A DNA stretch of 64,000 nt, from contig JALOLD010000011.1 of NCBI GenBank assembly GCA_025456145.1, positions 22,619 through 86,618 on the forward strand. The letters run 5' to 3'. The first letter of the stretch is position 1; every line of letters starts with the position of its first letter. Below are positions 25,245 to 33,673 of the stretch, piece after piece. Source of the DNA: Thermoanaerobaculales bacterium. GTDB taxonomy: Bacteria > Acidobacteriota > Thermoanaerobaculia > Thermoanaerobaculales > Sulfomarinibacteraceae. A model generated the notes under the pieces. That model had not been told where the DNA came from and searched no databases. It worked only from the letters and a program-made list of their open reading frames with translations. The position numbers and the translations under genes were made by a program.

Positions 25245-26543
25245 ATGGACGCGATCGGCGGCGACCGGCGGTACGCGGTTCCGGTGGGCTTCGGGATGGC
25301 GGTGTCGATGTGGGCGGTGGCCTATGTCTGCCGTCTGCCGGCGGTGATGGCGCCGCCCTGGATCGTCCTCGTCCTGCTGCTCGCGGCGGTCGCCTGGTGG
25401 GGGATCTCGGTGGGCCGCTGGACCGGCGACGGATGGCTGGCGGGGGCGCGCGCCGGGCTCGTCGCGGCGATCCTCAACCTGCTGATCCTCGGCAGCCTCC
25501 TGACCTCCGCCGAGTCGGGCGCGGTGATGCCGTCGGCGGCGCTCTGGCTGCCCGGCTTCGTGGTCGTGCTGGCCGGGTTGGCCGCCGTCGCGTCGATGGT
25601 CGGCTCGCGCCACCCGGACGCCGGGGGCGGCCGGAGCTGGACCGGCCTGTTCGCCAAGATCGCGGTCCTCGCCACCTTCCTGCTCGTCGTCGCGGGCGGT
25701 CTGGTCACCTCCAACGAGGCCGGCCTCGCCGTCGTCGACTGGCCCAACACCTTCGGCAGCAACATGTTCCTCTTTCCCCTCGCACGGATGACCGGCGGCA
25801 TCTACTACGAGCACGCCCACCGGCTGTTCGGCGCCCTGGTCGGCCTGACGACGATCGGCCTGGCGATCCGGGTGTGGCGGGTCGACGGACGCGCCTGGGT
25901 TCGCCGCGCCGCCACCGCCGCGGTCGTCCTGGTCGTCCTCCAGGGGGTGCTCGGCGGCCTCCGGGTGACCGGCGGCTTCACCCTGTCGACCTCCGAGGCC
26001 GACATGGCGCCGTCGGTCGTGCTCGCGGTCGCCCACGGCGTGCTCGGCCAGCTCTTCCTCGCCGTCGTCGTCGGGATCATGGTCGTGAGCACGACCACCT
26101 GGATCGAGGCGCCGGCCCGCGAGCGGCGCGCCAGCGCCGGCGCCGACCACTCGCTCCAGGCGTGGCTGGTCGCGATCCTGGTGGTGCAGCTGGTGCTCGG
26201 GGCGGTCCAGCGCCACACCGCCCAGGGGCTGATCGTCCACATCAGCCTCGCCGCGGTCGTGGTCGTGGTCGCGGCGTTCGCCGGCGCCCGGGCATGGGGG
26301 CTGTATCACGGCGTCCGGCCGGTGCAGCAGCTCGGCCAGTGGTTGATGTCGGTCATCGCGGTCCAGGTCGCCCTCGGCATCGCCGCCCTCGCCGTGACCC
26401 AGGGTCGCGCGGTCGTCGGCGCCCCGACGACCCTCGAGGTCACGATCGCCACCGCCCACCAGGCGACCGGCGCCCTTCTGCTCGGGCTCGCCGTCGCCCT
26501 CGCCCTGTGGACCCGGCGGATCCTCGAGGCCGAGGCGGGCTGA
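25245..26543 (+). CDS. ctaA: heme A synthase with N-terminal membrane extension
   Basis: COX15/CtaA-family heme A synthase, oxidising heme O to heme A. The core begins near residue 138 with GGLVTSNEAGLAVVDWP and EHAHRLFG (heme-ligand histidines). The second four-helix half contains VAHGVLGQLFLA, HTAQGLIVH and ATAHQATGA. The 432 residues exceed the usual 300-350 because about 125 N-terminal residues add three to four extra helices of unknown use. GGGAGG precedes the ATG. Together with ctaB this implies an aa3-type terminal oxidase elsewhere. Confidence 0.9.
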   Translation: MDAIGGDRRYAVPVGFGMAVSMWAVAYVCRLPAVMAPPWIVLVLLLAAVAWWGISVGRWTGDGWLAGARAGLVAAILNLLILGSLLTSAESGAVMPSAALWLPGFVVVLAGLAAVASMVGSRHPDAGGGRSWTGLFAKIAVLATFLLVVAGGLVTSNEAGLAVVDWPNTFGSNMFLFPLARMTGGIYYEHAHRLFGALVGLTTIGLAIRVWRVDGRAWVRRAATAAVVLVVLQGVLGGLRVTGGFTLSTSEADMAPSVVLAVAHGVLGQLFLAVVVGIMVVSTTTWIEAPARERRASAGADHSLQAWLVAILVVQLVLGAVQRHTAQGLIVHISLAAVVVVVAAFAGARAWGLYHGVRPVQQLGQWLMSVIAVQVALGIAALAVTQGRAVVGAPTTLEVTIATAHQATGALLLGLAVALALWTRRILEAEAG

Positions 26544-26659
26544 CCCGATGCGAGGCCTGCGCCGCCGTCTCGCCTCCTCGGGCGGGTACCACCCGGTGGC
26601 GGCGCTCCGGCGTTTCCGAAATGGGCTACACTTGAACCCAGCGATTGGCCGATGGGGGA

Positions 26660-26968
26660 ATGCCTCGAATCGTCGTCCTCGTCCTGGCGCTCTTCGTGCT
26701 CTGGCGGGTGGTCAGTGCGCTCGGCCGGCGGTCCGCCTCGCGGGGTCTCGGGGCCGACAGCTACAGCCGCTTTCACCCGCGGCAGCGACGGCGCCGGTCG
26801 GCGGAGGGCGGGGGGCTAGGCGCCTCGGACCAGGAGGAGCTCGTCGAGTGCACGCAGTGTGGAGCCTACGTGCCGCGGATGACCGCGACGGTCGGTGGAG
26901 CGGGCGGTGAGACCCGGTGCGCCTCGTGTCGAGGCGAGAGCCGCGGCGGGGGCCGGGATGAGGCGTAA
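26660..26968 (+). CDS. membrane-anchored zinc-ribbon protein
   Basis: 102 residues. An N-terminal hydrophobic helix (IVVLVLALFVLWRVVSAL) is followed by an Arg-rich linker and a C-terminal zinc ribbon with two CxxC knuckles (VECTQCGAYVPR and RCASCRG). TACACT at 26627-26632 is a possible -10. A TTG five codons upstream (26645) is an alternative start. It overlaps the aldolase gene by 11 nt. Function unknown; such proteins are common as small membrane-associated metal-binding modules. Confidence 0.72.
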   Translation: MPRIVVLVLALFVLWRVVSALGRRSASRGLGADSYSRFHPRQRRRRSAEGGGLGASDQEELVECTQCGAYVPRMTATVGGAGGETRCASCRGESRGGGRDEA

Positions 26969-27521
26969 CCGCCTCCTCGGGCTGCGGCTGTCGATCGTCG
27001 ACGGCGGCCGCGAGCTGACCGAGGCCGAGCTGATCGGACCTGACCAGGGCAACCTCTCGGCGCGGATCGACGACGAGCACTTCATCGTCACCCCGACCGG
27101 CCGGGACAAGGGCTCGCTGACCCCCGACGACCTCTTCGACATCGAGATCCACAGCCACCGGGCGCCCGACGGCGCCTCGACCGAGGTCGGGCTGCACCGC
27201 GCGATCTACGCCCGGTTCCCCTCGATCCACGCGGTGGTCCACGCCCACCCGCGCAAGGTCCTCGAGCTGGCCGCCGAGGGCCGGGCGCCCGACCCGAGCC
27301 TGCTGCCCGACGGCGGCACCATCCTCGACCGGGTCTCGTGGATCGAGGACTTCGCCCCGGGCAGCCGGTCGCTCGCCCAGGAGGTCTCGCGCGGCATCGC
27401 CCTCGCGCCCTCGCTGGTGATCGCCGCGCACGGCGCGGTCACCGTCGGCGCCACCGTCGACCAGGCGGTGATCCGGATGATCCGCCTCGAGCGGCTGGCC
27501 CTGCTGACCCGGGGTCGGTGA
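26958..27521 (+). CDS. class II aldolase/adducin family protein
   Basis: 187 residues. The fold is recognised by LIGPDQGNLSARI, VTPTGRDKGSLTPDDL, and the zinc site HAVVHAHPRKV plus a later AAHGAVTVG histidine. Family members are L-fuculose- or ribulose-phosphate aldolases/epimerases and methylthioribulose-phosphate dehydratases. The catalytic acid and substrate cannot be assigned here. ATG 26958 lies inside the end of the zinc-ribbon gene, and rarA starts 1 nt after its stop, so all three are probably co-transcribed. Confidence 0.82.
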   Translation: MRRNRLLGLRLSIVDGGRELTEAELIGPDQGNLSARIDDEHFIVTPTGRDKGSLTPDDLFDIEIHSHRAPDGASTEVGLHRAIYARFPSIHAVVHAHPRKVLELAAEGRAPDPSLLPDGGTILDRVSWIEDFAPGSRSLAQEVSRGIALAPSLVIAAHGAVTVGATVDQAVIRMIRLERLALLTRGR

Positions 27522-27522
27522 G

Positions 27523-28845
27523 GTGGACCGGCAGCCCGAGCTCTTCCCGGCCGCCGCCGTCGCGTCGCCCCTCGCCGACCGGATGCGGCCGCGAACCCTC
27601 GACGAGGTGGTCGGTCAGGAGCACCTGGTCGGCCCGGAGGGTCTGATCAGGGTCCTGCTCGAGCGCGGCGAGCTGCCGTCGATGATCCTCTGGGGGCCGC
27701 CGGGCTCGGGCAAGACGACCCTCGCGCGGCTGCTCGCCGAGGCCGCGACGGCCGAGATGGTGACCTTCTCCGCGGTCCTCTCCGGGGTCAAGGAGGCGCG
27801 GGCGGTGATGGCCGAGGCGAGCCGCCGGCGGCGTCTCGAGGGCCGCCGGACGGTGCTCTTCGTCGACGAGATCCACCGCTTCAACCGGGCCCAGCAGGAC
27901 GCCTTCCTGCCCTATGTCGAGGTCGGCGACATCGTGCTGGTCGGCGCGACCACCGAGAACCCGTCCTTCGAGCTCAACCGGGCGCTGCTCTCCCGGGTCG
28001 AGGTGCTGATCCTCGACCCGCTGACCGAGGACCAGGTGACGGTGCTCCTCGAGCGGACGATGGGCGACGCCGAGCGCGGGCTGGGGGCGGCCGGGGTCGC
28101 CGCCGACCCGGCGGCGCTGGCGATGATCGCCCGGATCGCGTCGGGGGACGCGCGCCAGGCGCTCAGCCACCTCGAGCTCGCGGTCCGGCTCGCGGTCGCC
28201 GACGGGCTCCCGAGGGTCGACGAGAAGCTGGTGCGGCGGGTCGTCCAGCGCGGGGTCGCGGTGTACGACAAGGGCCGCGAGGAGCACTACAACCTCATCT
28301 CGGCGCTCCACAAGTCGGTGCGCAACTCCGATGTCGACGCCTCGCTCTATTGGCTCGGGCGGATGCTCGAGGGCGGCGCCGATCCCCGTTTCGTGGTCCG
28401 GCGGATGCTGCGGATGGCCTGCGAGGACATCGGCATGGCCGACCCGCGGGCCCTCGAGCAGGTCGCCGCGGCGGCGCACGCGGTCGAGCACGTCGGGATG
28501 CCGGAGTGCGAGCTCGCCCTGGCCCAGGCCGCGGTCTACCTGGCCCTGGCCCACAAGTCGAACGCCCTCTACACCGCCTACGGCGCGGTCAAGCGCGAGG
28601 TCGGCGAGCGGCCCGGTCTCGCCATCCCGATGGCGATCCGCAACGCGCCGACCGCGCTGATGAAGGACGCCGGCTACGGCGCGGGCTACCGCTATGCCCA
28701 CGACGAGGCGGCCGGGGTGGCCGACCTCGAGTGCCTGCCCGACGAGCTGGTCGGGGCGACCTTCTACCGGCCCACCGAGCGCGGCTGGGAGCAGCGGATC
28801 CGCGAGCGCCTCAGGGAGCTCGCGGCGCTCAAGAAGCGCTCCTGA
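27523..28845 (+). CDS. rarA: replication-associated recombination protein A (RarA/MgsA, WRNIP1 family)
   Basis: AAA+ ATPase acting at stalled replication forks. 440 residues. It begins near LADRMRPRTLDEVVGQEHLV; Walker A is GPPGSGKTTLARL, Walker B is LFVDEIHRFNRAQQD, sensor 1 is GATTENPSFELN, and the C-terminal tetramerisation domain follows from about residue 240 (HYNLISALHKSVRNSD). The start is GTG 27523, one nt past the aldolase stop. No deletion or missing motif is visible. Confidence 0.95.
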   Translation: MDRQPELFPAAAVASPLADRMRPRTLDEVVGQEHLVGPEGLIRVLLERGELPSMILWGPPGSGKTTLARLLAEAATAEMVTFSAVLSGVKEARAVMAEASRRRRLEGRRTVLFVDEIHRFNRAQQDAFLPYVEVGDIVLVGATTENPSFELNRALLSRVEVLILDPLTEDQVTVLLERTMGDAERGLGAAGVAADPAALAMIARIASGDARQALSHLELAVRLAVADGLPRVDEKLVRRVVQRGVAVYDKGREEHYNLISALHKSVRNSDVDASLYWLGRMLEGGADPRFVVRRMLRMACEDIGMADPRALEQVAAAAHAVEHVGMPECELALAQAAVYLALAHKSNALYTAYGAVKREVGERPGLAIPMAIRNAPTALMKDAGYGAGYRYAHDEAAGVADLECLPDELVGATFYRPTERGWEQRIRERLRELAALKKRS

Positions 28846-28909
28846 TCGGCTGCGGTCAGGGCGCCCCCGGTTGCCGCGCCCGACCGGCCGCCCGGAGGAT
28901 CCCGTCCTG

Positions 28910-28918
28910 TGTTACCGT
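28910..28918 (+). promoter_or_regulatory. extended -10 (TGtTACCGT) before lptE
   Basis: TG at 28910-28911 and TACCGT at 28913-28918, with the GTG start exactly 6 nt downstream. No ribosome-binding site fits between, so a leaderless transcript is predicted. Confidence 0.5.
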
Positions 28919-28924
28919 GCCCGG

Positions 28925-29440
28925 GTGCGACGGCTGCTGCTGACCGCCCTGCTCGTCACCGTCGCCGGCTGCGGCTACCACCTGGTCGGCACGGCGAGCT
29001 ACCTGCCGCCCGAGATCCGGCGGCTCCACGTCGAGCTGTTCGCCAACCAGACGGCGCGCGCCGACATGAACCAGCGGGTCGGCGAGGCGCTCTCCCTCGA
29101 GTGGGTCCGGCGCGGCCGCTTCGAGCTCGTCGACCGGCCCGACCAGGCCGACGTGGTGCTCGGCGGGGCGATCACCCGGCTCGGGATCGTCGCGGTGAGC
29201 TTCGACGAGAGCGGCCGCGCCACCGAGTACCAGATGACCCTGGTGACCGAGGTCCGGTTGAGCGACGTCCGCGGCGAGGAGCCGGTCGTGCTGTGGGAGG
29301 ACAAGGCCTTCTCGCGCCGCACCTCGTACGCGGTCGACCAGGACGCGGTCGACTTCTTCGACCGCCAGCGCGAGGCGATGGGGGTGCTGTCCGAAGACTA
29401 CGCGCGGGCCCTGGTCAGCGCCGTGCTCGAGGGCTTCTGA
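28925..29440 (+). CDS. lptE: LptE-like LPS-assembly lipoprotein
   Basis: 171 residues. The signal peptide ends in a lipobox (LLVTVAGCGYHL, Cys near residue 17), and GYHL right after the cysteine is the hallmark of LptE/RlpB proteins, which plug LptD and deliver LPS to the outer surface. The body follows the LptE pattern (IRRLHVELFANQTAR, then VVLGGAITRL). GTG 28925 is chosen because the signal peptide starts there. Upstream codons belong to the end of rarA in another frame. A KdsC-like gene follows, supporting an LPS role. Confidence 0.82.
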   Translation: MRRLLLTALLVTVAGCGYHLVGTASYLPPEIRRLHVELFANQTARADMNQRVGEALSLEWVRRGRFELVDRPDQADVVLGGAITRLGIVAVSFDESGRATEYQMTLVTEVRLSDVRGEEPVVLWEDKAFSRRTSYAVDQDAVDFFDRQREAMGVLSEDYARALVSAVLEGF

Positions 29441-29477
29441 GCGACCCTTGGACGACGCGTCGGCCGCTCGGACGCAG

Positions 29478-29486
29478 TGGTACCAT
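29478..29486 (+). promoter_or_regulatory. extended -10 (TGgTACCAT) before kdsC
   Basis: TG at 29478-29479 and TACCAT at 29481-29486 lie exactly 6 nt before the ATG at 29493. The geometry matches lptE, the tyrA leader and the Crp gene. Confidence 0.5.
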
Positions 29487-29492
29487 CGGGCC

Positions 29493-30056
29493 ATGCCGAG
29501 CCGACTGCCGCCGCAGCTCCGCGAGAAGCTCGAGCCGATCCGGCTGCTCGTCCTCGACGTCGACGGCGTCCTGACCGACGGGACGCTGCTCTACACCGCC
29601 GACGGCGAGCAGGCGAAGGCGTTCAACGTGCGCGACGGCCTGGCGGTCCGACTGCTCCTCGCCGGCGGCATCCGGGTCGCGGTGATCAGTGGCCGGGCGT
29701 CCGCCGCGGCGGCGGCGAGGTGCGCCGATCTCGGCATCGACGGCGACCTCGTGGTGCTCGGCTCACGGGCCAAGGAGGCCGACCTCGACCGGGTGCTGAC
29801 CGCCTGCGGCATCGCCGACCGGGAGCTCGCGGCGATCGGCGACGACCTGCCCGACCTGCCGGTTCTCGGCCGCGCCGGCTTCAGCTTCTGCCCGGCCGAC
29901 GCGGCGCCCGAGGTCGCGGCCGCCTGCGACCACGTGTGCGGCTCGAGGGGCGGCAACGGCGTGGTGCGCGAGGCCGCGGAGCTCCTGCTCAAGGCCCAGG
30001 GTAGGTGGACCGATCTGGTCGCCTCCTGGTCGCCCTCCGTTCGGGCGGGGTGGTGA
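29493..30056 (+). CDS. kdsC: HAD phosphatase, KdsC family (KDO-8-phosphate phosphatase)
   Basis: 187 residues of the C0-cap HAD family that dephosphorylates KDO-8-P in lipid A-core synthesis. Motif I is [12 protein letters not shown], motif II is VISGR, the lysine is within [10 protein letters not shown], and motif IV is [11 protein letters not shown]. It overlaps thyA by 4 nt. Other members of this branch act on N-acylneuraminate-9-P, so the exact sugar is likely but not proven. Genes for KDO synthase are not in the window. Confidence 0.84.
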   Translation: MPSRLPPQLREKLEPIRLLVLDVDGVLTDGTLLYTADGEQAKAFNVRDGLAVRLLLAGGIRVAVISGRASAAAAARCADLGIDGDLVVLGSRAKEADLDRVLTACGIADRELAAIGDDLPDLPVLGRAGFSFCPADAAPEVAAACDHVCGSRGGNGVVREAAELLLKAQGRWTDLVASWSPSVRAGW

Positions 30057-30847
30057 GGGCCTACCTCGACCTGCTCGCCGATGTCCTCGGGCACGGCGTC
30101 GCCAAGGACGACCGGACCGGCACCGGGACGCTCAGCGTGTTCGGCCGCCAGCTCCGCTTCGACCTCCGCGAGGGCTTTCCCGCGCTCACCACCAAGCGCC
30201 TCCACCTGCGGTCGATCATCCACGAGCTGCTGTGGTTTCTCGCCGGCGACACCAACATCGCCTACCTCAAGGACAACGGCGTGACGATCTGGGACGAGTG
30301 GGCCGACGCCGACGGCGATCTCGGCCCGGTCTACGGCCACCAGTGGCGATCGTGGCCCGGGCCCGACGGGCGGACGATCGACCAGATCGCCGGCGTCGTC
30401 GAGGCGATCCGCCGCGACCCCGACTCGCGGCGGCACATCGTCAGCGCCTGGAACGTCGCCGACATCGAGCGGATGGCGCTGCCCCCGTGCCACGCACTGT
30501 TCCAGTTCTGGGTCGCCGACGGCGGTCTGAGCTGCCAGCTCTACCAGCGCTCCGCCGATCTGTTTCTCGGGGTCCCCTTCAACATCGCGTCGTACGCCCT
30601 GCTCACCATGATGGTCGCCCAGGTCTGCGACCTCGAGCCGCGCGAGCTCGTCCACACCTTCGGCGACGTCCACCTCTACCGCACCCACCTCGAGCAGGCC
30701 CGGCTCCAGCTCTCCCGCGAGCCCCGCCGGCTCCCGACGATGAGCCTCAACCCCGACATCCGCTCGATCTTCGGCTTCCGCTTCGAGGACTTCACCCTCT
30801 CGGGCTACGACCCCCACCCGGCGATCAAGGCGCCGATCGCGGTGTAG
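30053..30847 (+). CDS. thyA: thymidylate synthase
   Basis: Folate-dependent methylation of dUMP to dTMP. From the GTG at 30053 the protein has 264 residues, identical in length to E. coli ThyA. Catalytic Cys is in [13 protein letters not shown]; the phosphate site and dUMP loop are in [35 protein letters not shown] and the C-terminal APIAV are intact. The start overlaps the kdsC stop, and folA follows after 8 nt, so dTMP synthesis and folate recycling are coupled. Confidence 0.97.
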   Translation: MRAYLDLLADVLGHGVAKDDRTGTGTLSVFGRQLRFDLREGFPALTTKRLHLRSIIHELLWFLAGDTNIAYLKDNGVTIWDEWADADGDLGPVYGHQWRSWPGPDGRTIDQIAGVVEAIRRDPDSRRHIVSAWNVADIERMALPPCHALFQFWVADGGLSCQLYQRSADLFLGVPFNIASYALLTMMVAQVCDLEPRELVHTFGDVHLYRTHLEQARLQLSREPRRLPTMSLNPDIRSIFGFRFEDFTLSGYDPHPAIKAPIAV

Positions 30848-30855
30848 GCCGGGGG

Positions 30856-31347
30856 ATGGCGGTCTCGCTCATCGTCGCGGTGTCGCGCAACGGGGTCATC
30901 GGCCGAGACGGCGGTCTGCCGTGGCGGCTGCCCGCCGATCTCCGGCACTTCAAGGCGACGACCATGGGCCACCACCTGATCATCGGCCGGGCGACCTGGG
31001 ACGAGCTCGGCGCGCCCCTGCCCGGCCGGACCATGGTGGTGGTGACCCGGAACCGTGCCTTCCACGCCGACGGCGCCCTCGTCGCCCACTCGCTCGATGA
31101 GGCGTTGTCGCTGGCCCGCGACGACGACCAGCCGTTCATCGGCGGCGGCGCCGAGATCTACCGGCAGGCGCTCGCGGGCGGCTGGGTCGACCGCCTCTAC
31201 GTCACCCGCGTCCATGCCGAGGTCGAGGGCGACACCTTCTTCCCGGAGGTCGACTGGGAGGGCTGGCTGCTCGCCGACCGCATCGACCAGCCGGCCGACG
31301 AGAGGAACCCGCACGCCTGCAGCTTCGAGCGCTGGGACCGGAGATGA
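30856..31347 (+). CDS. folA: dihydrofolate reductase
   Basis: NADPH-dependent reduction of dihydrofolate, regenerating the cofactor used up by ThyA. 163 residues with the expected blocks: VAVSRNGVIGRDGGLPWRLP (substrate pocket), MGHHLIIGRATWDEL, and FIGGGAEIYRQAL. Start ATG 30856, 8 nt after thyA, preceded by GGGGG. It overlaps the M23 lipoprotein gene by 4 nt. Standard single-domain chromosomal DHFR. Confidence 0.96.
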   Translation: MAVSLIVAVSRNGVIGRDGGLPWRLPADLRHFKATTMGHHLIIGRATWDELGAPLPGRTMVVVTRNRAFHADGALVAHSLDEALSLARDDDQPFIGGGAEIYRQALAGGWVDRLYVTRVHAEVEGDTFFPEVDWEGWLLADRIDQPADERNPHACSFERWDRR

Positions 31348-31811
31348 CCCGGGCGACGGCCCACCTGACCGCTGCCGGGCTCGCCCTGGCCCTCGCCGCC
31401 TGCGCCTCGGGGGGCCGTCCGCAGCCGACGTCGGTCCCCACGGGCTGGCCGGTCGCGCCGTCGGCGGCGTCGGTGAGCGCCGCCTTCGGCGCCGTGCGCG
31501 GCGGCACGCGGCACCAGGGGATCGACCTCGCGGCGCCCGCCGGCACCCCGGTGTGGGCGACCGCCGACGGCACCGTCGTCGCCGCCGGGCGGGACGGCCG
31601 CTTCGGCCGGACGGTGGTCGTCGACCACGGCGGCGGCTACCGGACCCGCTATGCCCACCTCAAGAAGATCGAGACCCGGGTCGGCCGGCGGGTCCGCCGC
31701 GGCGACGTCCTCGGCCGGGTCGGCAGGAGCGGCAACGCGAGGGGAGCCCACCTCCACTACGAGGTGCTGCGCGACGGGGTCGCCGTCGACCCGCGGCCGT
31801 TCATGGGCTAG
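31344..31811 (+). CDS. M23/LytM-domain lipoprotein
   Basis: 155 residues. The lipobox LALAAC (Cys near residue 21) predicts a lipid anchor. The LytM domain has the zinc ligands in RHQGIDLAAP (HxxxD) and AHLHYEVLRDG (HxH), so it should be an active peptidoglycan endopeptidase, or an activator if periplasmic partners are required. It overlaps folA by 4 nt. Length is short for this family because there is no coiled-coil or LysM domain. Confidence 0.87.
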   Translation: MTRATAHLTAAGLALALAACASGGRPQPTSVPTGWPVAPSAASVSAAFGAVRGGTRHQGIDLAAPAGTPVWATADGTVVAAGRDGRFGRTVVVDHGGGYRTRYAHLKKIETRVGRRVRRGDVLGRVGRSGNARGAHLHYEVLRDGVAVDPRPFMG

Positions 31812-32020
31812 ACAGCCCGGCCGTTTCCTCGGCCGCCTCGGCATCCCGGGATGCGGCCGGAAACGGGACGCTGATCGCCCGGATGTAGAGCAGGTAGGTC
31901 ACCAGGGCGGCAGCGCGGCGGTCCTCGCCCGGTCGGTCGCGGCCTCCGGCGGACCGGGGCCGCGATCTCCCGACGAGGGCGACGAGCCCGGATGCGCCGG
32001 CCTGTCGAGGTCGTCGGCGC

Positions 32021-32051
32021 AAAATGAAAGAGCCCGCCGTGGGGCGGGCTC
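32021..32051 (-). terminator. intrinsic terminator of secreted-protein genes
   Basis: GAGCCCGCC (32030-32038) pairs with GGCGGGCTC (32043-32051); on the minus strand it is followed by TTTCATTTTG. It lies just past the stop of the gene at 32072. The plus-strand stretch 31812-32020 shows no gene. Confidence 0.82.
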
Positions 32052-32071
32052 CTTCGATCATCGGGTTCGCC

Positions 32072-32719
32072 TTACGGGGCGAGGGTCCGGTAGGACTCGA
32101 ACTCGTCGAAGTACACGGTGCCGTTGAACGGACCGCCGGTGGCCTCGCCCATCCGGGGGCCGCCCATGCGGATCCGGTCGACCGACCAGTTGCTCGACCA
32201 GTAGCCGTCCTTGTAGTGGGTGATCCCGTTGGCGGTGACGCGGGCGATCGACTCTGTGTTGGTGCCGTAGAGCACCTCGACGGTGATCTGGGTCGGCTGG
32301 TCGCCGATCACCATGAAGCGCGGCCCGGCGTCGCCATTGAGCCGGCAGTCGGCCCACTCGCTGTTGTTCTTGAGGACCTGGAGACGGACGCGGTAGTCGC
32401 CGTTGAGGTAGTTGAACTGGAGGCGGAGGACGTTGACGAAGGTCGAGGTCCGGGCGAGGAAGACCACGAACTTGTCGGAGTTGCCCATCGAGAGCGTGTT
32501 CGGGTCGAACCAGAAGGTCGCGCGGTAGACGGTCTCGTCGGCCGGGGTCTGGTCCTCGACGAAGGCGTTGCCGGTCGAGCCGTCGAGATCGAGCACGAGG
32601 CCGTAGTTGGTGCCGTTCATCGCGGCCGTCGCGTCGACATAGACGGTGTTGGCCGCCATGGCGCTGCCGGCGAGGGCGATCACGGCGGCGACGATCAGGG
32701 TGGTGCGAAGAGCTTTCAT
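32072..32719 (-). CDS. secreted protein of unknown function
   Basis: 215 residues. A clean signal peptide (TTLIVAAVIALAGSAMA, cleaved before ANTVYV) and a strong AAGGAGG ribosome-binding site imply abundant export. The mature part alternates hydrophobic and aromatic residues (YRATFWFDPNTLSMGNSD; VRLQVLKNNSEW) as in jelly-roll or concanavalin-like beta-sandwich proteins. It has a single cysteine. No catalytic motif is recognised. It follows another secreted-protein gene by 58 nt. Confidence 0.72.
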   Translation of the reverse strand: MKALRTTLIVAAVIALAGSAMAANTVYVDATAAMNGTNYGLVLDLDGSTGNAFVEDQTPADETVYRATFWFDPNTLSMGNSDKFVVFLARTSTFVNVLRLQFNYLNGDYRVRLQVLKNNSEWADCRLNGDAGPRFMVIGDQPTQITVEVLYGTNTESIARVTANGITHYKDGYWSSNWSVDRIRMGGPRMGEATGGPFNGTVYFDEFESYRTLAP

Positions 32720-32777
32720 ACCGTTTCCTCCTTACAATCCATGGTTGGTCGATAGATCTGGTTCATCGGTTCCGGCT

Positions 32778-33515
32778 TCACGATCCGCTGGTTCCGGACC
32801 AGCGGTCGGTCCCGCCGGTGCCGAAGTTGTCGAAAAATACCACATCGTTGCAGTCAGCGCTGACCATCACGACGGCGTCCCGGATCTCGTCGATGCCGCC
32901 GTTTGAGGCCTTGAACGCCTCGCTGCCGCAGATGTCGGCGAAGGACAGCGCGAAGGGCGCCGGGTCGCTCTCGCGCCGCAGCCGCAGCGTCGACATCCCG
33001 GCGCCGACCGCCTCGAACTGAGCCTGGAAGACCCAGTCAGCGGTGGTCAGCAGCTGCATGTCGCACGGCGAGGCGAGGGTGCTGCCGGGGTTGCCCGGGG
33101 TGCTCCAGGTGCCGGCGAGGGCCCAGCCGACCCGGTGGTCGGCGATGTTCTGCTCCTGTTTCAGGCCCTGGATCGCGGCGGTCGCCGCGTTGCCCTGGAG
33201 GCTGCCCGGGACGTAGCTCAGGTGGTCGCCGTCGAAGCCCACGTCGATCACGGCGGTGGCGATGTTCGCCGACCCGCCCGGGATGCTCGGCGGCGAGCAG
33301 CTCAGGGTGCAGCTGGTGCTCGCGGTGCCGGGCCGGACGAAGACCCTCGCGGCGACGGTTCCCGCCGGGGCGACGCAGAAGGCGTTGCTGCCGTCGGCCG
33401 GGTTGAAGATCTCGATGTCGATGGCGTCGCCGGGCTGCGTCGTCTGGGCGGACACCAGCGTCGCCGCCATGAGCGCGGCGGCGAGGGCGATGGTCCACAT
33501 CGGCGACCGGTTCAT
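32778..33515 (-). CDS. secreted protein with cohesin-like beta domain
   Basis: 245 residues from ATG 33515, preceded by AAAGGAGG. Signal peptide IALAAALMAATLVSA. The segment AVIDVGFDGDHLSYVPGSL resembles the second half of cohesin/type IX-like beta domains. About seven cysteines suggest disulfides after export. The C-terminal VVFFDNFGTGGTDRWS resembles the short terminal motif (DNFE/TG...W) seen on many secreted proteins of Acidobacteriota and relatives. Function unknown. An in-frame codon upstream (33563) lacks a signal sequence at the right distance. Confidence 0.68.
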   Translation of the reverse strand: MNRSPMWTIALAAALMAATLVSAQTTQPGDAIDIEIFNPADGSNAFCVAPAGTVAARVFVRPGTASTSCTLSCSPPSIPGGSANIATAVIDVGFDGDHLSYVPGSLQGNAATAAIQGLKQEQNIADHRVGWALAGTWSTPGNPGSTLASPCDMQLLTTADWVFQAQFEAVGAGMSTLRLRRESDPAPFALSFADICGSEAFKASNGGIDEIRDAVVMVSADCNDVVFFDNFGTGGTDRWSGTSGS

Positions 33516-33611
33516 CTGATGTCCCTCCTTTCGGACGCGCGCGGGGGCCGCACACCCTGTCACTGTACCTTAGGACGCGGCCGGGAGGGGGAGGTAACGG
33601 ACGAAACCCCG

Positions 33612-33644
33612 AAAAAACGCCGACCCCGCCGGGGCGGGGTCGGC
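33612..33644 (-). terminator. intrinsic terminator of the sigma/anti-sigma operon
   Basis: GCCGACCCCG pairs with CGGGGTCGGC (33619-33644, loop CCGGGG region); on the minus strand it is followed by TTTTTT (33617-33612). It lies 30 nt past the last gene of the operon. Confidence 0.88.
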
Positions 33645-33673
33645 CGGTTCCACGGGTTTCCGCGGGCGGACGC

